The translations under genes were made by a program, and so were the position numbers. DNA of 64,000 bases, from positions 124,001-188,000 of the forward strand of contig NZ_PXNP01000053.1 of NCBI RefSeq assembly GCF_003007675.1, in the 5' to 3' direction. Positions within the stretch are counted from its first letter, which is position 1; each line of letters opens with the position of its first letter. Below the pieces are notes generated by a model, which saw nothing but the letters and a program-made list of their open reading frames with translations, was not told the DNA's origin and made no database searches. The stretch is from Marinobacter fuscus. Its GTDB lineage: Bacteria > Pseudomonadota > Gammaproteobacteria > Pseudomonadales > Oleiphilaceae. This document shows positions 44,521 to 53,495 of the stretch, in pieces.

Positions 44521-46098
44521 ATGCCTGAAGCAATCTGGATATCCTTTGCCTTTGTTCTTGGCTTGCTGGTCAAAGGCATTGGCCTGCCCCCTCTGGTTGG
44601 CTACCTGGCCGCGGGCTTCGTACTCACCGGGCTGTCGTCTGTCTCCGACATCACTGCCGAGCCGACCGCGGTACTGGCCCACATTGCCCACCTGGGCGTA
44701 CTCCTGCTGCTGTTTACCGTTGGCCTTAAACTGAAGCTCCGCTCCATCATCAGCCCGGAAGTCATTGGCGGCAGTCTGCTGCATTTCGGGATCACCTGCG
44801 TTGTCTTCACACCGCCTCTTTTCTGGCTGCTCGAGGTGGACTGGCTTGACGCCTTCATGCTGGCGGTTGCCCTGTCTTTTTCCAGTACCGTACTGGCCGC
44901 CAAAGTGCTCGAAGGCAAGCGGGAGCTCCGGGCCTTCCATGGCCGGGTCGCCATCGGCATTCTGGTGATGCAGGATCTGATTGCACTGGTGGTGATGAGC
45001 CTGGCGGCGGGGAAAACACCGTCTGAATGGGCGCTGATTGTGTTCGGGTTACCGCTGCTAAGACCTCTGCTTTACAAACTGCTGGACGCCAGTGGCCACG
45101 ATGAGCTGCTGACCCTGCTGGGGCTTTTGCTGGCGCTGGTGCTGGGCGGTCTCGGCTTTGAATCCCTGGGCCTGAGTTCTGAACTCGGTGCCCTGGTCTT
45201 TGGCGCCATCCTGGCCAACCACCCGCGCTCCCAGGAGTTGTCAAAATCGCTCTGGAGTGTAAAAGAAGTCTTTCTGGTGGGTTTCTTCCTACAAATCGGT
45301 CTGGGTGGCATGCCCAACCAGGAAGCCATTGTTTTTGCCGTTGTCGCGGCCCTGGTGCTGCCCCTCAAGGGCCTTCTGTTTTACTTCCTGTTACTGGCCT
45401 TCCGTTTGCGGGCCCGCAGCAGCTTCCTGACGTCGCTGTCACTGGCGAATTACAGCGAATTCGGCCTGATCGTCGCCAGCGTTGCCCTGCCGGAATGGCT
45501 GATTCCCCTGGCCATCACCGTTTCCCTGTCGTTTGTGTTTTCGGCACCGGCCAACCGTTTCTCCCACGCCATCTTCGAACGGGTGGCAAAGAAGATCAGC
45601 CGCTTTGAAAGCGACAAACGCCATCCGGACGAGCAACCAATTTCCCTCGGCGACACCCGGATACTGGTCATGGGCATGGGCCGTACCGGCACCGCCGCCT
45701 ACGACTGGCTGGTGCCCAATGAACCCCGGGTAATGGGCCTGGACTCAGACCCGGCGAAAGCCGAAAAGCACCGGGAGCAGGGCCGCAATGTGGTGTTCGC
45801 TGATGCCGAAGACACCACCTTCTGGGAAGGCCTGCACATGCCGGAACTGAATTCAGTGATCCTGGCCATGAGCGACATCGAAGGCAAACTGATTGCCGCA
45901 CGGATGCTGCGCAAACTCGGATTCCGGGGCTACATCGTAGCGCACACCATGTACGCCGACGAAGCGGTAAAGATCCGCGAAGCCGGCGCCAACGACGCCC
46001 ACCTCACCATGAACGAAACCGGCGTGGCCTTGGCCAGCCACCTGATGGATCGTTCAGAGGCACACCATCAAATGGCGCAGGTGCGAAACCCGGTATAA
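44521..46098 (+). CDS. CPA2-type cation:proton antiporter with RCK/TrkA-N domain
   Basis: The 525-residue protein has about 11-12 membrane segments forming a Na+/H+-exchanger-type core (residues 1-370, for example VALSFSSTVLAAKVLEGK, in the place of the conserved ion-binding helix, and GILVMQDLIALVVMS with the conserved Asp). A cytoplasmic Rossmann TrkA-N/RCK domain follows (RILVMGMGRTGTAAYDWL, about 380-500) that binds nucleotide and gates transport. It resembles KefB/KefC and YbaL. Ion is probably K+. Its 3' end overlaps the convergent EgtB-like gene by 31 bases. Confidence 0.85.
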   Translation: MPEAIWISFAFVLGLLVKGIGLPPLVGYLAAGFVLTGLSSVSDITAEPTAVLAHIAHLGVLLLLFTVGLKLKLRSIISPEVIGGSLLHFGITCVVFTPPLFWLLEVDWLDAFMLAVALSFSSTVLAAKVLEGKRELRAFHGRVAIGILVMQDLIALVVMSLAAGKTPSEWALIVFGLPLLRPLLYKLLDASGHDELLTLLGLLLALVLGGLGFESLGLSSELGALVFGAILANHPRSQELSKSLWSVKEVFLVGFFLQIGLGGMPNQEAIVFAVVAALVLPLKGLLFYFLLLAFRLRARSSFLTSLSLANYSEFGLIVASVALPEWLIPLAITVSLSFVFSAPANRFSHAIFERVAKKISRFESDKRHPDEQPISLGDTRILVMGMGRTGTAAYDWLVPNEPRVMGLDSDPAKAEKHREQGRNVVFADAEDTTFWEGLHMPELNSVILAMSDIEGKLIAARMLRKLGFRGYIVAHTMYADEAVKIREAGANDAHLTMNETGVALASHLMDRSEAHHQMAQVRNPV

Positions 46099-47402
46099 AC
46101 ATCGTTGCGAAACGGCAGGTACGCCTGACGATAGGTGCCCCGGATAACATTCGACGAGGTGGCGCAACTGCCCCCTTTCGTTACCTTGTGGGTGGCAAAC
46201 TGCAAGGTGGACATGAACGGGTACATATCCACCTTGAAACCGTCGTAGGGCAGAAATTCATTACTCGTCCACTCCCACACCGAGCCAATCATCTGTCGAC
46301 AACCGAAAGGGCTCTCACCGGCGGAATAGTCCCACACCGGGTTTCTAGCCATAGCACCGGCATCCAGATCCGCCAGCGCCCGATCAGGCCTCTCATTGCC
46401 CCAGGGGTAACGCCGGAAGGATTCACCGGGCCGATTTCCCAATGCCGCCGCCTCCCATTCATACTCGGTCGGTAGCCGTCGCCCGGCCCAGGTGCAGTAA
46501 GCTTCAGCCTCCCAGTAACTAACGTGGGCAACCGGCGCCTCCGGCACCAGCGCCAGCCAGCGGTCAAACACCCGCTCCTGCCACCGGCCTTCATGCCAGC
46601 GCCAGTACAAAGGGTGGTGCAACGCCCGCAACATGGGTTTGCGGGCACCGTGTACCAGCCTTACATCCTGCTCGGTCGCCAGCCACTTGCGCCCGCCGAA
46701 CGACCAGAGTTCGGGACGACGGTAACCGTCGTCTTCAACAAACGCCTGAAACTCCTTGTTACTAACCAGAGTGCGACTGATGGCAAAAGCCGGAAGTTCC
46801 ACCTCGAACCGGGGCTTCTCGGCATCAAAGGCAAAGTCCTCCCGGGCAAAGTGTGACGAATCCCCGGGCATGCCCATCACCCAGTGCCCGGCCGGAATTT
46901 CGGCATCACCGGACACCGGCTCACCCGGTGCCGGCCGATCCCCCAGGTAGTCGGGTGGCGCGGGATAACCCACGGTCTGGCGACACCAGATCAGCGATTC
47001 GATGTGCATGTTCTGGTGGTAAATGGCGTAGCGGTACAGATACACATCTTGCTCGGTTAACGACTGCGCCCGGATACGCTCCGCCATCCGATCGTAGATG
47101 GTGTGGAAATAATCCAGCGTCGCCTGCCGCCCCGGGAACAGGTCTTTGCGCCAGCGATCCTGATGGTCAACGTGGAACGAATCCCACAGGTCATCCATGG
47201 ACGGATCGTAGCTGGCCGTGCCATCGAGCAGGTTGAAGACGAAGACTTCGTAGAAGAACGCGGCGTGGCCCATTTCCCACAGCGGCGGATTAACCCCCGG
47301 ATGATAGGGGACATCGAGTTTGTCTGGCGGCAGGGAGGTGATCAACTGGCCGGTGCGGGTACGGGCCAATTCCAGTTCGTTCAGCAATGTTGCCTTATCC
47401 AT
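46068..47402 (-). CDS. EgtB/SenA-like non-heme iron sulfoxide synthase family protein
   Basis: The 444-residue protein has an N-terminal DinB-like helical domain (ATLLNELELARTRTGQLI...; PPLWEMGHAAFFYE) with the HxxxHxE iron site HQNMHIE, and a C-terminal formylglycine-enzyme/SUMF1 domain (YCTWAGRRLPTEYEWEAAA; GSVWEWTSNEF; KGGSCATS; YRQAYLPFRNDVYTGFR). EgtB and OvoA join sulfur to histidine betaines or histidine; SenA does so with selenium. No egtD, senB or senC lies nearby, so the substrate is open. ATG 47402 with an AAAGG site is preferred to the extension back to 47528, which runs into an inverted repeat. Confidence 0.8.
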   Translation of the reverse strand: MDKATLLNELELARTRTGQLITSLPPDKLDVPYHPGVNPPLWEMGHAAFFYEVFVFNLLDGTASYDPSMDDLWDSFHVDHQDRWRKDLFPGRQATLDYFHTIYDRMAERIRAQSLTEQDVYLYRYAIYHQNMHIESLIWCRQTVGYPAPPDYLGDRPAPGEPVSGDAEIPAGHWVMGMPGDSSHFAREDFAFDAEKPRFEVELPAFAISRTLVSNKEFQAFVEDDGYRRPELWSFGGRKWLATEQDVRLVHGARKPMLRALHHPLYWRWHEGRWQERVFDRWLALVPEAPVAHVSYWEAEAYCTWAGRRLPTEYEWEAAALGNRPGESFRRYPWGNERPDRALADLDAGAMARNPVWDYSAGESPFGCRQMIGSVWEWTSNEFLPYDGFKVDMYPFMSTLQFATHKVTKGGSCATSSNVIRGTYRQAYLPFRNDVYTGFRTCAI

Positions 47403-47443
47403 ATCAATGACCTTTACCAACTCAGCCTGAAGGCGTGGTGCAA

Positions 47444-47557
47444 GAGCGGGGTCGGAGAGGCTTTCCAAAAAACGCTCCTTACGGCACTTCCCTGTGGCGC
47501 TTCTGTACCGCCATCCCTGGCTCCACAAATTTTTGGAAAGCCTCTCCGACCCCGCTC
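47444..47557. repeat. 114-bp element with 28-bp perfect inverted ends
   Basis: Bases 47444-47471 (GAGCGGGGTCGGAGAGGC...AAAAA) are repeated exactly, in inverse, at 47530-47557. The 58-base centre holds no open frame. The whole could fold into a long stem-loop or be a miniature transposable element. No clear target-site duplication was seen. It lies between the EgtB-like gene and the terminator of the RND operon, inside the likely leader of the former. The stretch 47403-47696 contains only this element and the hairpins that follow. Confidence 0.8.
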
Positions 47558-47588
47558 ATCAAAACTTGTCAAAACCTCACAATAACAA

Positions 47589-47622
47589 ACAAAAAACCGC
47601 CGCCGGTAGTCACCGACGACGG
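47589..47622 (-). terminator. rho-independent terminator of the RND efflux operon
   Basis: On the minus strand CCGTCGTCGG pairs with CCGGCGGCGG (some G-U) around a short loop and is followed by TTTTTTG. It lies about 75-105 bases downstream of the pump stop. Confidence 0.8.
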
Positions 47623-47650
47623 TTCCCTGATTATATCTATGATCAGCCTC

Positions 47651-47698
47651 GTAGATTCAGCCTAATTCAGCCTGAATCTACCGACCGCTCAAGCGGTC
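47651..47698. repeat. two hairpins at the 3' end of the pump gene
   Basis: GTAGATTCAG/CTGAATCTAC (47651-47660 and 47672-47681) and GACCGCT/AGCGGTC (47683-47689 and 47692-47698); the second spans the stop codon of the pump gene. They may protect the mRNA 3' end. ATTCAGCCT also occurs twice in direct order. Confidence 0.5.
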
Positions 47699-50600
47699 AG
47701 GCCGTCTTGCGCTTGCGCCGCCAGTCCGCCAGATCCTCGATCAGCTTGTAGAACAGCGGCACGAAGAACAGCGCCAGGGTACTGGCCACCAGCATACCGC
47801 CGACCACCACCGTACCGATCTCCTGACGGCTGACTGCACCGGCGCCGGAACTGAACGCCAGGGGCAGAGAGCCCACGATAAAGGTCATGGCGGTCATCAT
47901 GATCGCCCGGAAACGCTGACGGGCTGCGGTGCTGGCCGCCTCGAAGGAGCTCATGCCCTTCTGACGGTTCTGGGCGGCAAATTCCACAATCAGAATTGCG
48001 TTCTTGGCCGCCAGGCCGATCAGTACCAGCAGGCCAACCTGGAAGTAAATGTCGTTCGGGAAGCCCCGCAACAACGACGCCAACGCCGCACCAAACACAC
48101 CAAAAGGCACGGCAGTGGCCACCGCTACCGGCAGTCCCCAGCGCTCGTACTGGGCCGCCAGGATCAGGAACACCAGCAGCAAACCCATACCGAAAGCCAT
48201 GGTGCCGGAGTCGGCGGAGTCCTGCAGCTGATACGCTTCACCGGTCCAGCCCAGCAGGGTGTTACGGTCGAACTGCTCACTGGCCACTTCCTGCAGAGCC
48301 TTAATGGCATCACCACTGGTGAAGCCCGGGCCGGGTTCTGCCAGCAGTTTGGCCGCCGGGTACACGTTAAAGCGATTCAGAATATCCGGGCCACTGGTGC
48401 GTTCCAGCTCAACCAGAGAACTCAGCGGAATCATTTCTCCGTAGGTAGAGCGCACAAACACCTTACGCAGATCGTCCGGGTGGCTGCGGAATTCACCCTC
48501 TGACTGCAGGGTAACCTGCCAGTTACGGCCCTGCAGGGTGAAGTCATTCACATACAGGCCACCAAAGGTGCTCTGCATGGTGGTGAAAATCTGATCCAGC
48601 GGAACACCCGCGGCCTGGGCCTTTTCACGGTCGACGTTGGCCTGGTAGCGGGGAATGCCGGTGTCCAGGGTAACCCGCACGTTGGTCAGTTCCGGGCGCT
48701 GATTGGCAGCTTGAGTGAAGCCGTCGGCCATGGCCTTGATCTCGGCCGGAGTCTTACCGCCCCGGGCCTGGATATACCCTTCCACACCGCCAGTGGTCGA
48801 CAAGCCCTGAATGGGCGGCGGCGTGAAGGCAATCACAAAGGATTCCGGCATGCCAAACCCAATACCCATGATTTTCTTAGCGATATCGGCGGCACCCTGG
48901 CCCTCCCCTTCGCGTTCAGCCCAGTCCTCCAGGGTTACGAAGGCAACCCCACTGTTAGTTCTCAGGGCGCTGGAAATAATGTCAAAGCCGGCGAAAGCAA
49001 CTACATCCTTCACTTCCGGCAAGGACTTCAGAGTCTGCACCAACTCATCCCGCGAATCTTCGGTTCTGCTCAGAGCCGACGTGGGCGGCAGAGAATAGGC
49101 ACTCAGCACAAAGCCCTGATCTTCTTGAGGCACCAGGCCCGAGGGCATTTTGTCGAGCAGCAGCACGGTGCCGCCCAGCATGGCCACAAACAGCACCACA
49201 CCAATCACGGCGTGGCGCAGCAGCCAGTCCACCACGGCAGAGAAACCCTGGGTCAGCTTGTCGAAACCGGCATCAAACCAGCGGAACACGGTCAGCTGCT
49301 TACCCTCATGGCCCAACAGCAGGGCACACATGGCCGGGGTCAGGGTCAGAGCAACCACACCCGACAACACCACCGATACCGCGATAGTAATAGCGAATTG
49401 GCGATACAGCTCCCCACTGAGCCCGCCCAGGAAGGCCACCGGCGCGAACACCGCCACCAGTACCAGGGTAGAGGCAACCACCGCACCGGATACCTGTTGC
49501 ACGGTCGTCACCGCTGCCTCGTAGGGTGACGCACCCTCTTCCTTAATCAGCCGCTCGGCGTTTTCCATGATGATGATGGCGTTATCCACCACCACCCCGA
49601 TGGCCAGTATCAATCCGAACAGGGTCAGCAGGTTGATCGAGAAGCCCAGCGCCTGCATTCCGGCAAAGGTACCGATCAATGACACCGGAATCGCAATCAG
49701 CGGAATCAGCGTGGCGTTAAAGTGCTGAAGAAACAAGAAGGTAATGGCAATAACCAGCAGCACCGCCACCACCAGGGTCGAAATCACTTCCTGAATGGAG
49801 ATGTCGATAAAACGGGTGGTGTCGTAAGGTACCGAATACTCGAGCCCCTCGGGGAAGCGGCTGGAGATTTCTTCCATGGCTGCATTGACGGCTTCCGCGG
49901 CATCCAGAGCGTTGGCGCCCGGCTGCAGGTAAACCCCCATGGGTACGGTCACTTCACCGTTATACACCGCTGAGAAATCGTAGTTTTGGGCACCCAGTTC
50001 AATGCGGGCCACATCCTTGAGCCGAAGAGAGGCACCCTGGTCGTCACTGCGCAGAATCACTTCTCCGAACTCTTCCGGACTGGACAGGCGACCCGGCACC
50101 GACACACTGAAGGTAAACGCTTGGCCCGCAGGGGCGGGCTCCGCACCAATCCGACCAGCGGCAAACTGGGCATTCTGGGCTCGCAATGCCGTCGCCACAT
50201 CAGCGGGTGTCAGTTCATACTGGGCCAGTTTGTCCGGGCGCAACCAGATGCGCATGGAATAGTCCTGAGCGCCGAACAGTGAGGCATTCCCGATGCCCGG
50301 CAGTCGCACCAGTTCATCCAGCACGTTCAACAAGGCGTAGTTGGAAATCTCTACAACACTCATGGAACCATCGGCTGAGGACAGGGCCAGCACCTGCAAG
50401 ATGGACGTGGATCGGGCTTCAACCTTCAGGCCCTGATCCCTCACCGATTGGGGCAATCGCGCTAGCGCCTGCTGCACCCGATTGTTCACGTTGATGGTGG
50501 CCTGATCCGGATCAGTACCGATCTCGAAAGAAATCGACACCCGGAAACTGCCGGAATCCGTGGCGCTGGACTCCATGTAGATCATGTCGTCAACACCGTT

Positions 50601-50807
50601 GATTTCCTGCTCCAGCGGTGCCACCACCGAATCGGAAATGACATCGGCACTGGCTCCGGGGAAGCGGCCATCCACCACCACCTGTGGTGGCACCACGTTC
50701 GGGTACTGTTCGATGGGCAAGCCAATCAGAGCCAGGGCTCCGCCCAGGGTAATAATGATCGAGATAACCGACGCAAAAATAGGCCGGTCAATAAAGGTTC
50801 TCAACAT
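47697..50807 (-). CDS. RND efflux permease (HAE-1/AcrB class)
   Basis: The 1036-residue inner-membrane pump has the 12-helix, two-porter-domain layout of AcrB. The N-terminus [19 protein letters not shown] is canonical. Proton-relay residues: Asp408 in GVVVDNAII (Asn409 replaces the second Asp of AcrB), and the Lys region [14 protein letters not shown]. It exports drugs, dyes or bile-like compounds with the MFP encoded just upstream (ATGA overlap, 50805-50809). No outer-membrane TolC-like gene follows, so one encoded elsewhere is likely used. The operon is probably controlled by the divergent TetR/AcrR gene. Confidence 0.92.
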   Translation of the reverse strand: MLRTFIDRPIFASVISIIITLGGALALIGLPIEQYPNVVPPQVVVDGRFPGASADVISDSVVAPLEQEINGVDDMIYMESSATDSGSFRVSISFEIGTDPDQATINVNNRVQQALARLPQSVRDQGLKVEARSTSILQVLALSSADGSMSVVEISNYALLNVLDELVRLPGIGNASLFGAQDYSMRIWLRPDKLAQYELTPADVATALRAQNAQFAAGRIGAEPAPAGQAFTFSVSVPGRLSSPEEFGEVILRSDDQGASLRLKDVARIELGAQNYDFSAVYNGEVTVPMGVYLQPGANALDAAEAVNAAMEEISSRFPEGLEYSVPYDTTRFIDISIQEVISTLVVAVLLVIAITFLFLQHFNATLIPLIAIPVSLIGTFAGMQALGFSINLLTLFGLILAIGVVVDNAIIIMENAERLIKEEGASPYEAAVTTVQQVSGAVVASTLVLVAVFAPVAFLGGLSGELYRQFAITIAVSVVLSGVVALTLTPAMCALLLGHEGKQLTVFRWFDAGFDKLTQGFSAVVDWLLRHAVIGVVLFVAMLGGTVLLLDKMPSGLVPQEDQGFVLSAYSLPPTSALSRTEDSRDELVQTLKSLPEVKDVVAFAGFDIISSALRTNSGVAFVTLEDWAEREGEGQGAADIAKKIMGIGFGMPESFVIAFTPPPIQGLSTTGGVEGYIQARGGKTPAEIKAMADGFTQAANQRPELTNVRVTLDTGIPRYQANVDREKAQAAGVPLDQIFTTMQSTFGGLYVNDFTLQGRNWQVTLQSEGEFRSHPDDLRKVFVRSTYGEMIPLSSLVELERTSGPDILNRFNVYPAAKLLAEPGPGFTSGDAIKALQEVASEQFDRNTLLGWTGEAYQLQDSADSGTMAFGMGLLLVFLILAAQYERWGLPVAVATAVPFGVFGAALASLLRGFPNDIYFQVGLLVLIGLAAKNAILIVEFAAQNRQKGMSSFEAASTAARQRFRAIMMTAMTFIVGSLPLAFSSGAGAVSRQEIGTVVVGGMLVASTLALFFVPLFYKLIEDLADWRRKRKTA

Positions 50808-51979
50808 CAGTTCGAGCCCTCCCCGGCCTGATCGTTCACCACCCGTACCTGGGCACCGTCACGCATGTTCACCAGACCGCTGACAATAAAGCGGTCGCCC
50901 GGCTCCAGACCACTGAGAACAATCTGGGCACCGTCACTGACCGGCCCCAGCTCAACCTGGCGGGACTGAGCCTTGCTGTCGTCGCCCACCACGTACACCA
51001 CCGGGCCCTTCGGACCCTGAGCCACGGCCTTCTCCGGCACGGTGATCACATCGCTGAAACTCTGCAGCTCTACCCGTACCCGCACAAACTGACCGGGAAC
51101 CACCAGGTGATCCGGGTTGGGAAACACCGCTCGCGCCGAGACGGTACCGGTTCTGGGGTCAAGGGTGGAGGCCGTGAAATCAATGCGGCCACTCAGATCG
51201 TATTCGGTTCCGTCGGCCAGAATCAGGCCGGCGGAAATATCTTCCTTGCCATTGGTGCCAGCCATGGCCTCACGGGCACGGCGACGAATGCTGGCATCCG
51301 TCTCCGGCAGCGCAAAGCGAATGTGTACCGGGTCCAGCTGGACAATGGTGGTCAGCAAAGTACCGCTGTCGATCAGGCTACCTTCCGGAAAATCCTCAAG
51401 GCTGGTTACACCACTGATCGGTGCAGTGACATCGGTGTAACCCAGATCGAGCTGGGCGGTGGTGACGCCTGCCGTGGCCACCGCAAGGTTGGCTTCCGCC
51501 AGTTCCAGCGCAGACTGGGCAGCATCCCGCTCCCGCTCACTCACTGCTTTGCGCTCGAACAGGGATGCAATACGCTTCCACTCACGCTCGGCCTGCTGCA
51601 TATCTGCCTGGGCCACCTGACGTTGCGCTTCGGCCCGTTGCAACTGGGCTTGCGCCTGCTTCCGGTCGATCCGGAACAGGGAGTCGCCCTCCCGAACCAC
51701 CTGGCCTTCTTCATACAGGCGCTCTTCGAGAATGCCGCTGATACGGGCCCGCACTTCCACTTCCCGGGCCCCATTGGCCCGCCCGGCGTAATCCTGGCGC
51801 ACCGACACATCGGTGGGTACCGCCTCCTGAACCACCACGGCTGCCGGAGGAAGCCCTCCGCCAGCCTTCGGCTTGCCAGCGTCGTCACTACTGCAGCCTG
51901 CCACCAATAGCATGGCTGACAGGCCTGCGGTTATCAGCCCCTTGCGGGAAATCGATCGAGCAAATGTATCAACGGGCAT
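50807..51979 (-). CDS. RND periplasmic adaptor (membrane fusion) lipoprotein
   Basis: The 390-residue adaptor carries an export signal with lipobox LVAGC after [14 protein letters not shown]. The split biotinyl-lipoyl region ([23 protein letters not shown]), a long coiled hairpin ([26 protein letters not shown]...) and a barrel domain ([24 protein letters not shown]) match the AcrA/MexA family. ATG 51979 has an AGGAG site; a start further upstream at 52048 lies in the regulatory region. It links the inner-membrane pump to an outer-membrane channel. Transcription starts in the divergent region with the TetR gene. Confidence 0.93.
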   Translation of the reverse strand: MPVDTFARSISRKGLITAGLSAMLLVAGCSSDDAGKPKAGGGLPPAAVVVQEAVPTDVSVRQDYAGRANGAREVEVRARISGILEERLYEEGQVVREGDSLFRIDRKQAQAQLQRAEAQRQVAQADMQQAEREWKRIASLFERKAVSERERDAAQSALELAEANLAVATAGVTTAQLDLGYTDVTAPISGVTSLEDFPEGSLIDSGTLLTTIVQLDPVHIRFALPETDASIRRRAREAMAGTNGKEDISAGLILADGTEYDLSGRIDFTASTLDPRTGTVSARAVFPNPDHLVVPGQFVRVRVELQSFSDVITVPEKAVAQGPKGPVVYVVGDDSKAQSRQVELGPVSDGAQIVLSGLEPGDRFIVSGLVNMRDGAQVRVVNDQAGEGSN

Positions 51980-52074
51980 GGTGCGGTCTCCTGAATACCT
52001 GAGCTGATGATGCCGTGCGAGAATTCCTATACGGACACAAGCGCCCATATGCTTGAAAATTAGAGCGGGAAAGA

Positions 52075-52098
52075 TACATTCATTCGTGTATGTATGTA
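52075..52098. promoter_or_regulatory. AcrR-like operator
   Basis: The 24-base imperfect palindrome TACATTCATTCG / TGTATGTATGTA lies between the divergent adaptor and TetR genes. It closely resembles the AcrR site of E. coli (TACATACATT...AATGTATGTA). A TetR/AcrR repressor bound here could silence both genes. Confidence 0.65.
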
Positions 52099-52207
52099 AA
52101 CTGATTTCCGCTATACTTAGGTACTTTTCCCGAGCCGGGATCGACCACTGGCCTCCATAGGCCGGGAAACATAGACTGCAAACAACCGAACACGAAAAGG
52201 CCCAACC

Positions 52208-52813
52208 ATGGCAAGACGAACCAAAGCCGAAGCCGAAGCGACCCGGGAGTCCATTCTCGACTCGGCCGAGTGCGTATTCATGAGCAAAGGCGTTGCGCGG
52301 GCCTCACTGGAAGAAATCGCCCGTACCTCGGGGGTCACCCGGGGCGCGGTGTACTGGCACTTCAAGAACAAGCAGGACATTCTGGACGCCATGCTTGAGC
52401 GCGTGCGCGCCCCCCTCGGAGCTATGTTAGACGACGCCGCCACCAGCGGCGACAGTCTGACCAATCTGCGGCAATTATGCATTATTTCCCTGCGAAAACT
52501 GGCCACTGACGAGCAGTACTTCAGGGTGTACTACATTCTGTTTCATCGCAACGAAACCGACCAGGCGCTGAGTAAACACAGGGAAGTGGCGGCCCAGGCC
52601 GTCGACTTTGTCAGCTCGTTGCTCACCGCTCCAGAAAACCGCCAGCGCCTGCGGCCGGGACTGACTCCGGAACTGGCCGCCCACATTCTGCACAGCCAGA
52701 TGCTGGGGCTGTTTTTCGACTACCTGGTGCACCCGGAGCGCAAAGAGTTTGCCGAGCAAGCCCCGATCATTGTTGATGCCTTATTAAGTGGCTTGATTAT
52801 TGATGAACATTAA
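52208..52813 (+). CDS. TetR/AcrR-family repressor
   Basis: The 201-residue regulator has an N-terminal helix-turn-helix of the AcrR type (LEEIARTSGVTRGAVYWHFKNKQDIL, about 36-61) followed by the AcrR-like ligand domain (DEQYFRVYYILFHRNE..., HILHSQMLGLFFDYL). It is divergent from the RND operon, with an AcrR-like palindrome in between, so it most likely represses the pump and responds to the pump's substrates. Its end overlaps the start of the next gene by 11 bases. Confidence 0.92.
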   Translation: MARRTKAEAEATRESILDSAECVFMSKGVARASLEEIARTSGVTRGAVYWHFKNKQDILDAMLERVRAPLGAMLDDAATSGDSLTNLRQLCIISLRKLATDEQYFRVYYILFHRNETDQALSKHREVAAQAVDFVSSLLTAPENRQRLRPGLTPELAAHILHSQMLGLFFDYLVHPERKEFAEQAPIIVDALLSGLIIDEH

Positions 52814-53495
52814 ATTCCTTCGCCTGGTCGTTCTGGCTCTGTTGAGCGGCACGCTTGCCGGTTGCGCCCTGCCCGCGATCGACAACCAGGCCACCGTTAT
52901 TGGCGGGCGCAACATCGGTGACGAATACTTCGGAGCCACCAACGGCGTGCTGTTCAACGATCTGGATGTGATGGCCATCGGCCCGATTGTGCCCCGGGTT
53001 TCCAGCGATTTTGATCGGTACTGGAACCATCAGCTCAGCTATCCGGCAACCAGCCTTCTGGGCAAACCCTCGACCGCTCCCGAAATCGTATTGGACAAAC
53101 TCAAGGCCAAGCAGGACACTGGCGCGATCAAACGCAATAAATCTGCAGGCCCTCTGGGCAGCTCCGGCTCCAGCCTGCACGCCAAAACTTTCATCGTGGA
53201 TGGCCGCAAGATCTTTGTCGGCTCGTTCAATTTTGACCCCCGTTCGATCAACCTGAACACCGAACTGGGTTTCGTGATCGAAAGCCCGGAACTTGCCGAC
53301 ACCATGGAACGAACCATGACCGAGCGCCTGCCTTCTGACAGCTACCGGCTGAGCCTCAATCGCGATGGCGACCTCTACTGGGTGGAGGAAACGCCCTCCG
53401 GAAAAATTATCCACAGCTCTGAGCCTTACACACCGGCCGGGCGGCGCTTTCTGGTCTGGCTGATGTCGATACTGCCTCTGGAGCCGTTGCTGTAA
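52803..53495 (+). pseudogene. shortened phospholipase-D/cardiolipin-synthase-like gene
   Basis: The open frame codes for 230 residues, where family members have about 470-520. It has a lipoprotein signal (LSGTLAGCALP), then DNQATVIGGRNIGDEYFGA, which in full proteins follows the first HKD motif, and then HAKTFIVDGRKIFVGSFNFDPRS, the second HKD motif (HxK...D...GSxN intact). The first His and Lys and a large central part are missing: the text reads like a full ClsC-like protein with two in-frame internal deletions. A single HKD could only act as a dimer, so it is probably decaying. It may still be translated; the frame is open throughout. Confidence 0.65.

Noticed and set aside
47403..47528. 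N-terminal extension of the EgtB-like protein
   Set aside because: It reads into the arm of the 28-bp inverted repeat; ATG 47402 has a proper ribosome site.
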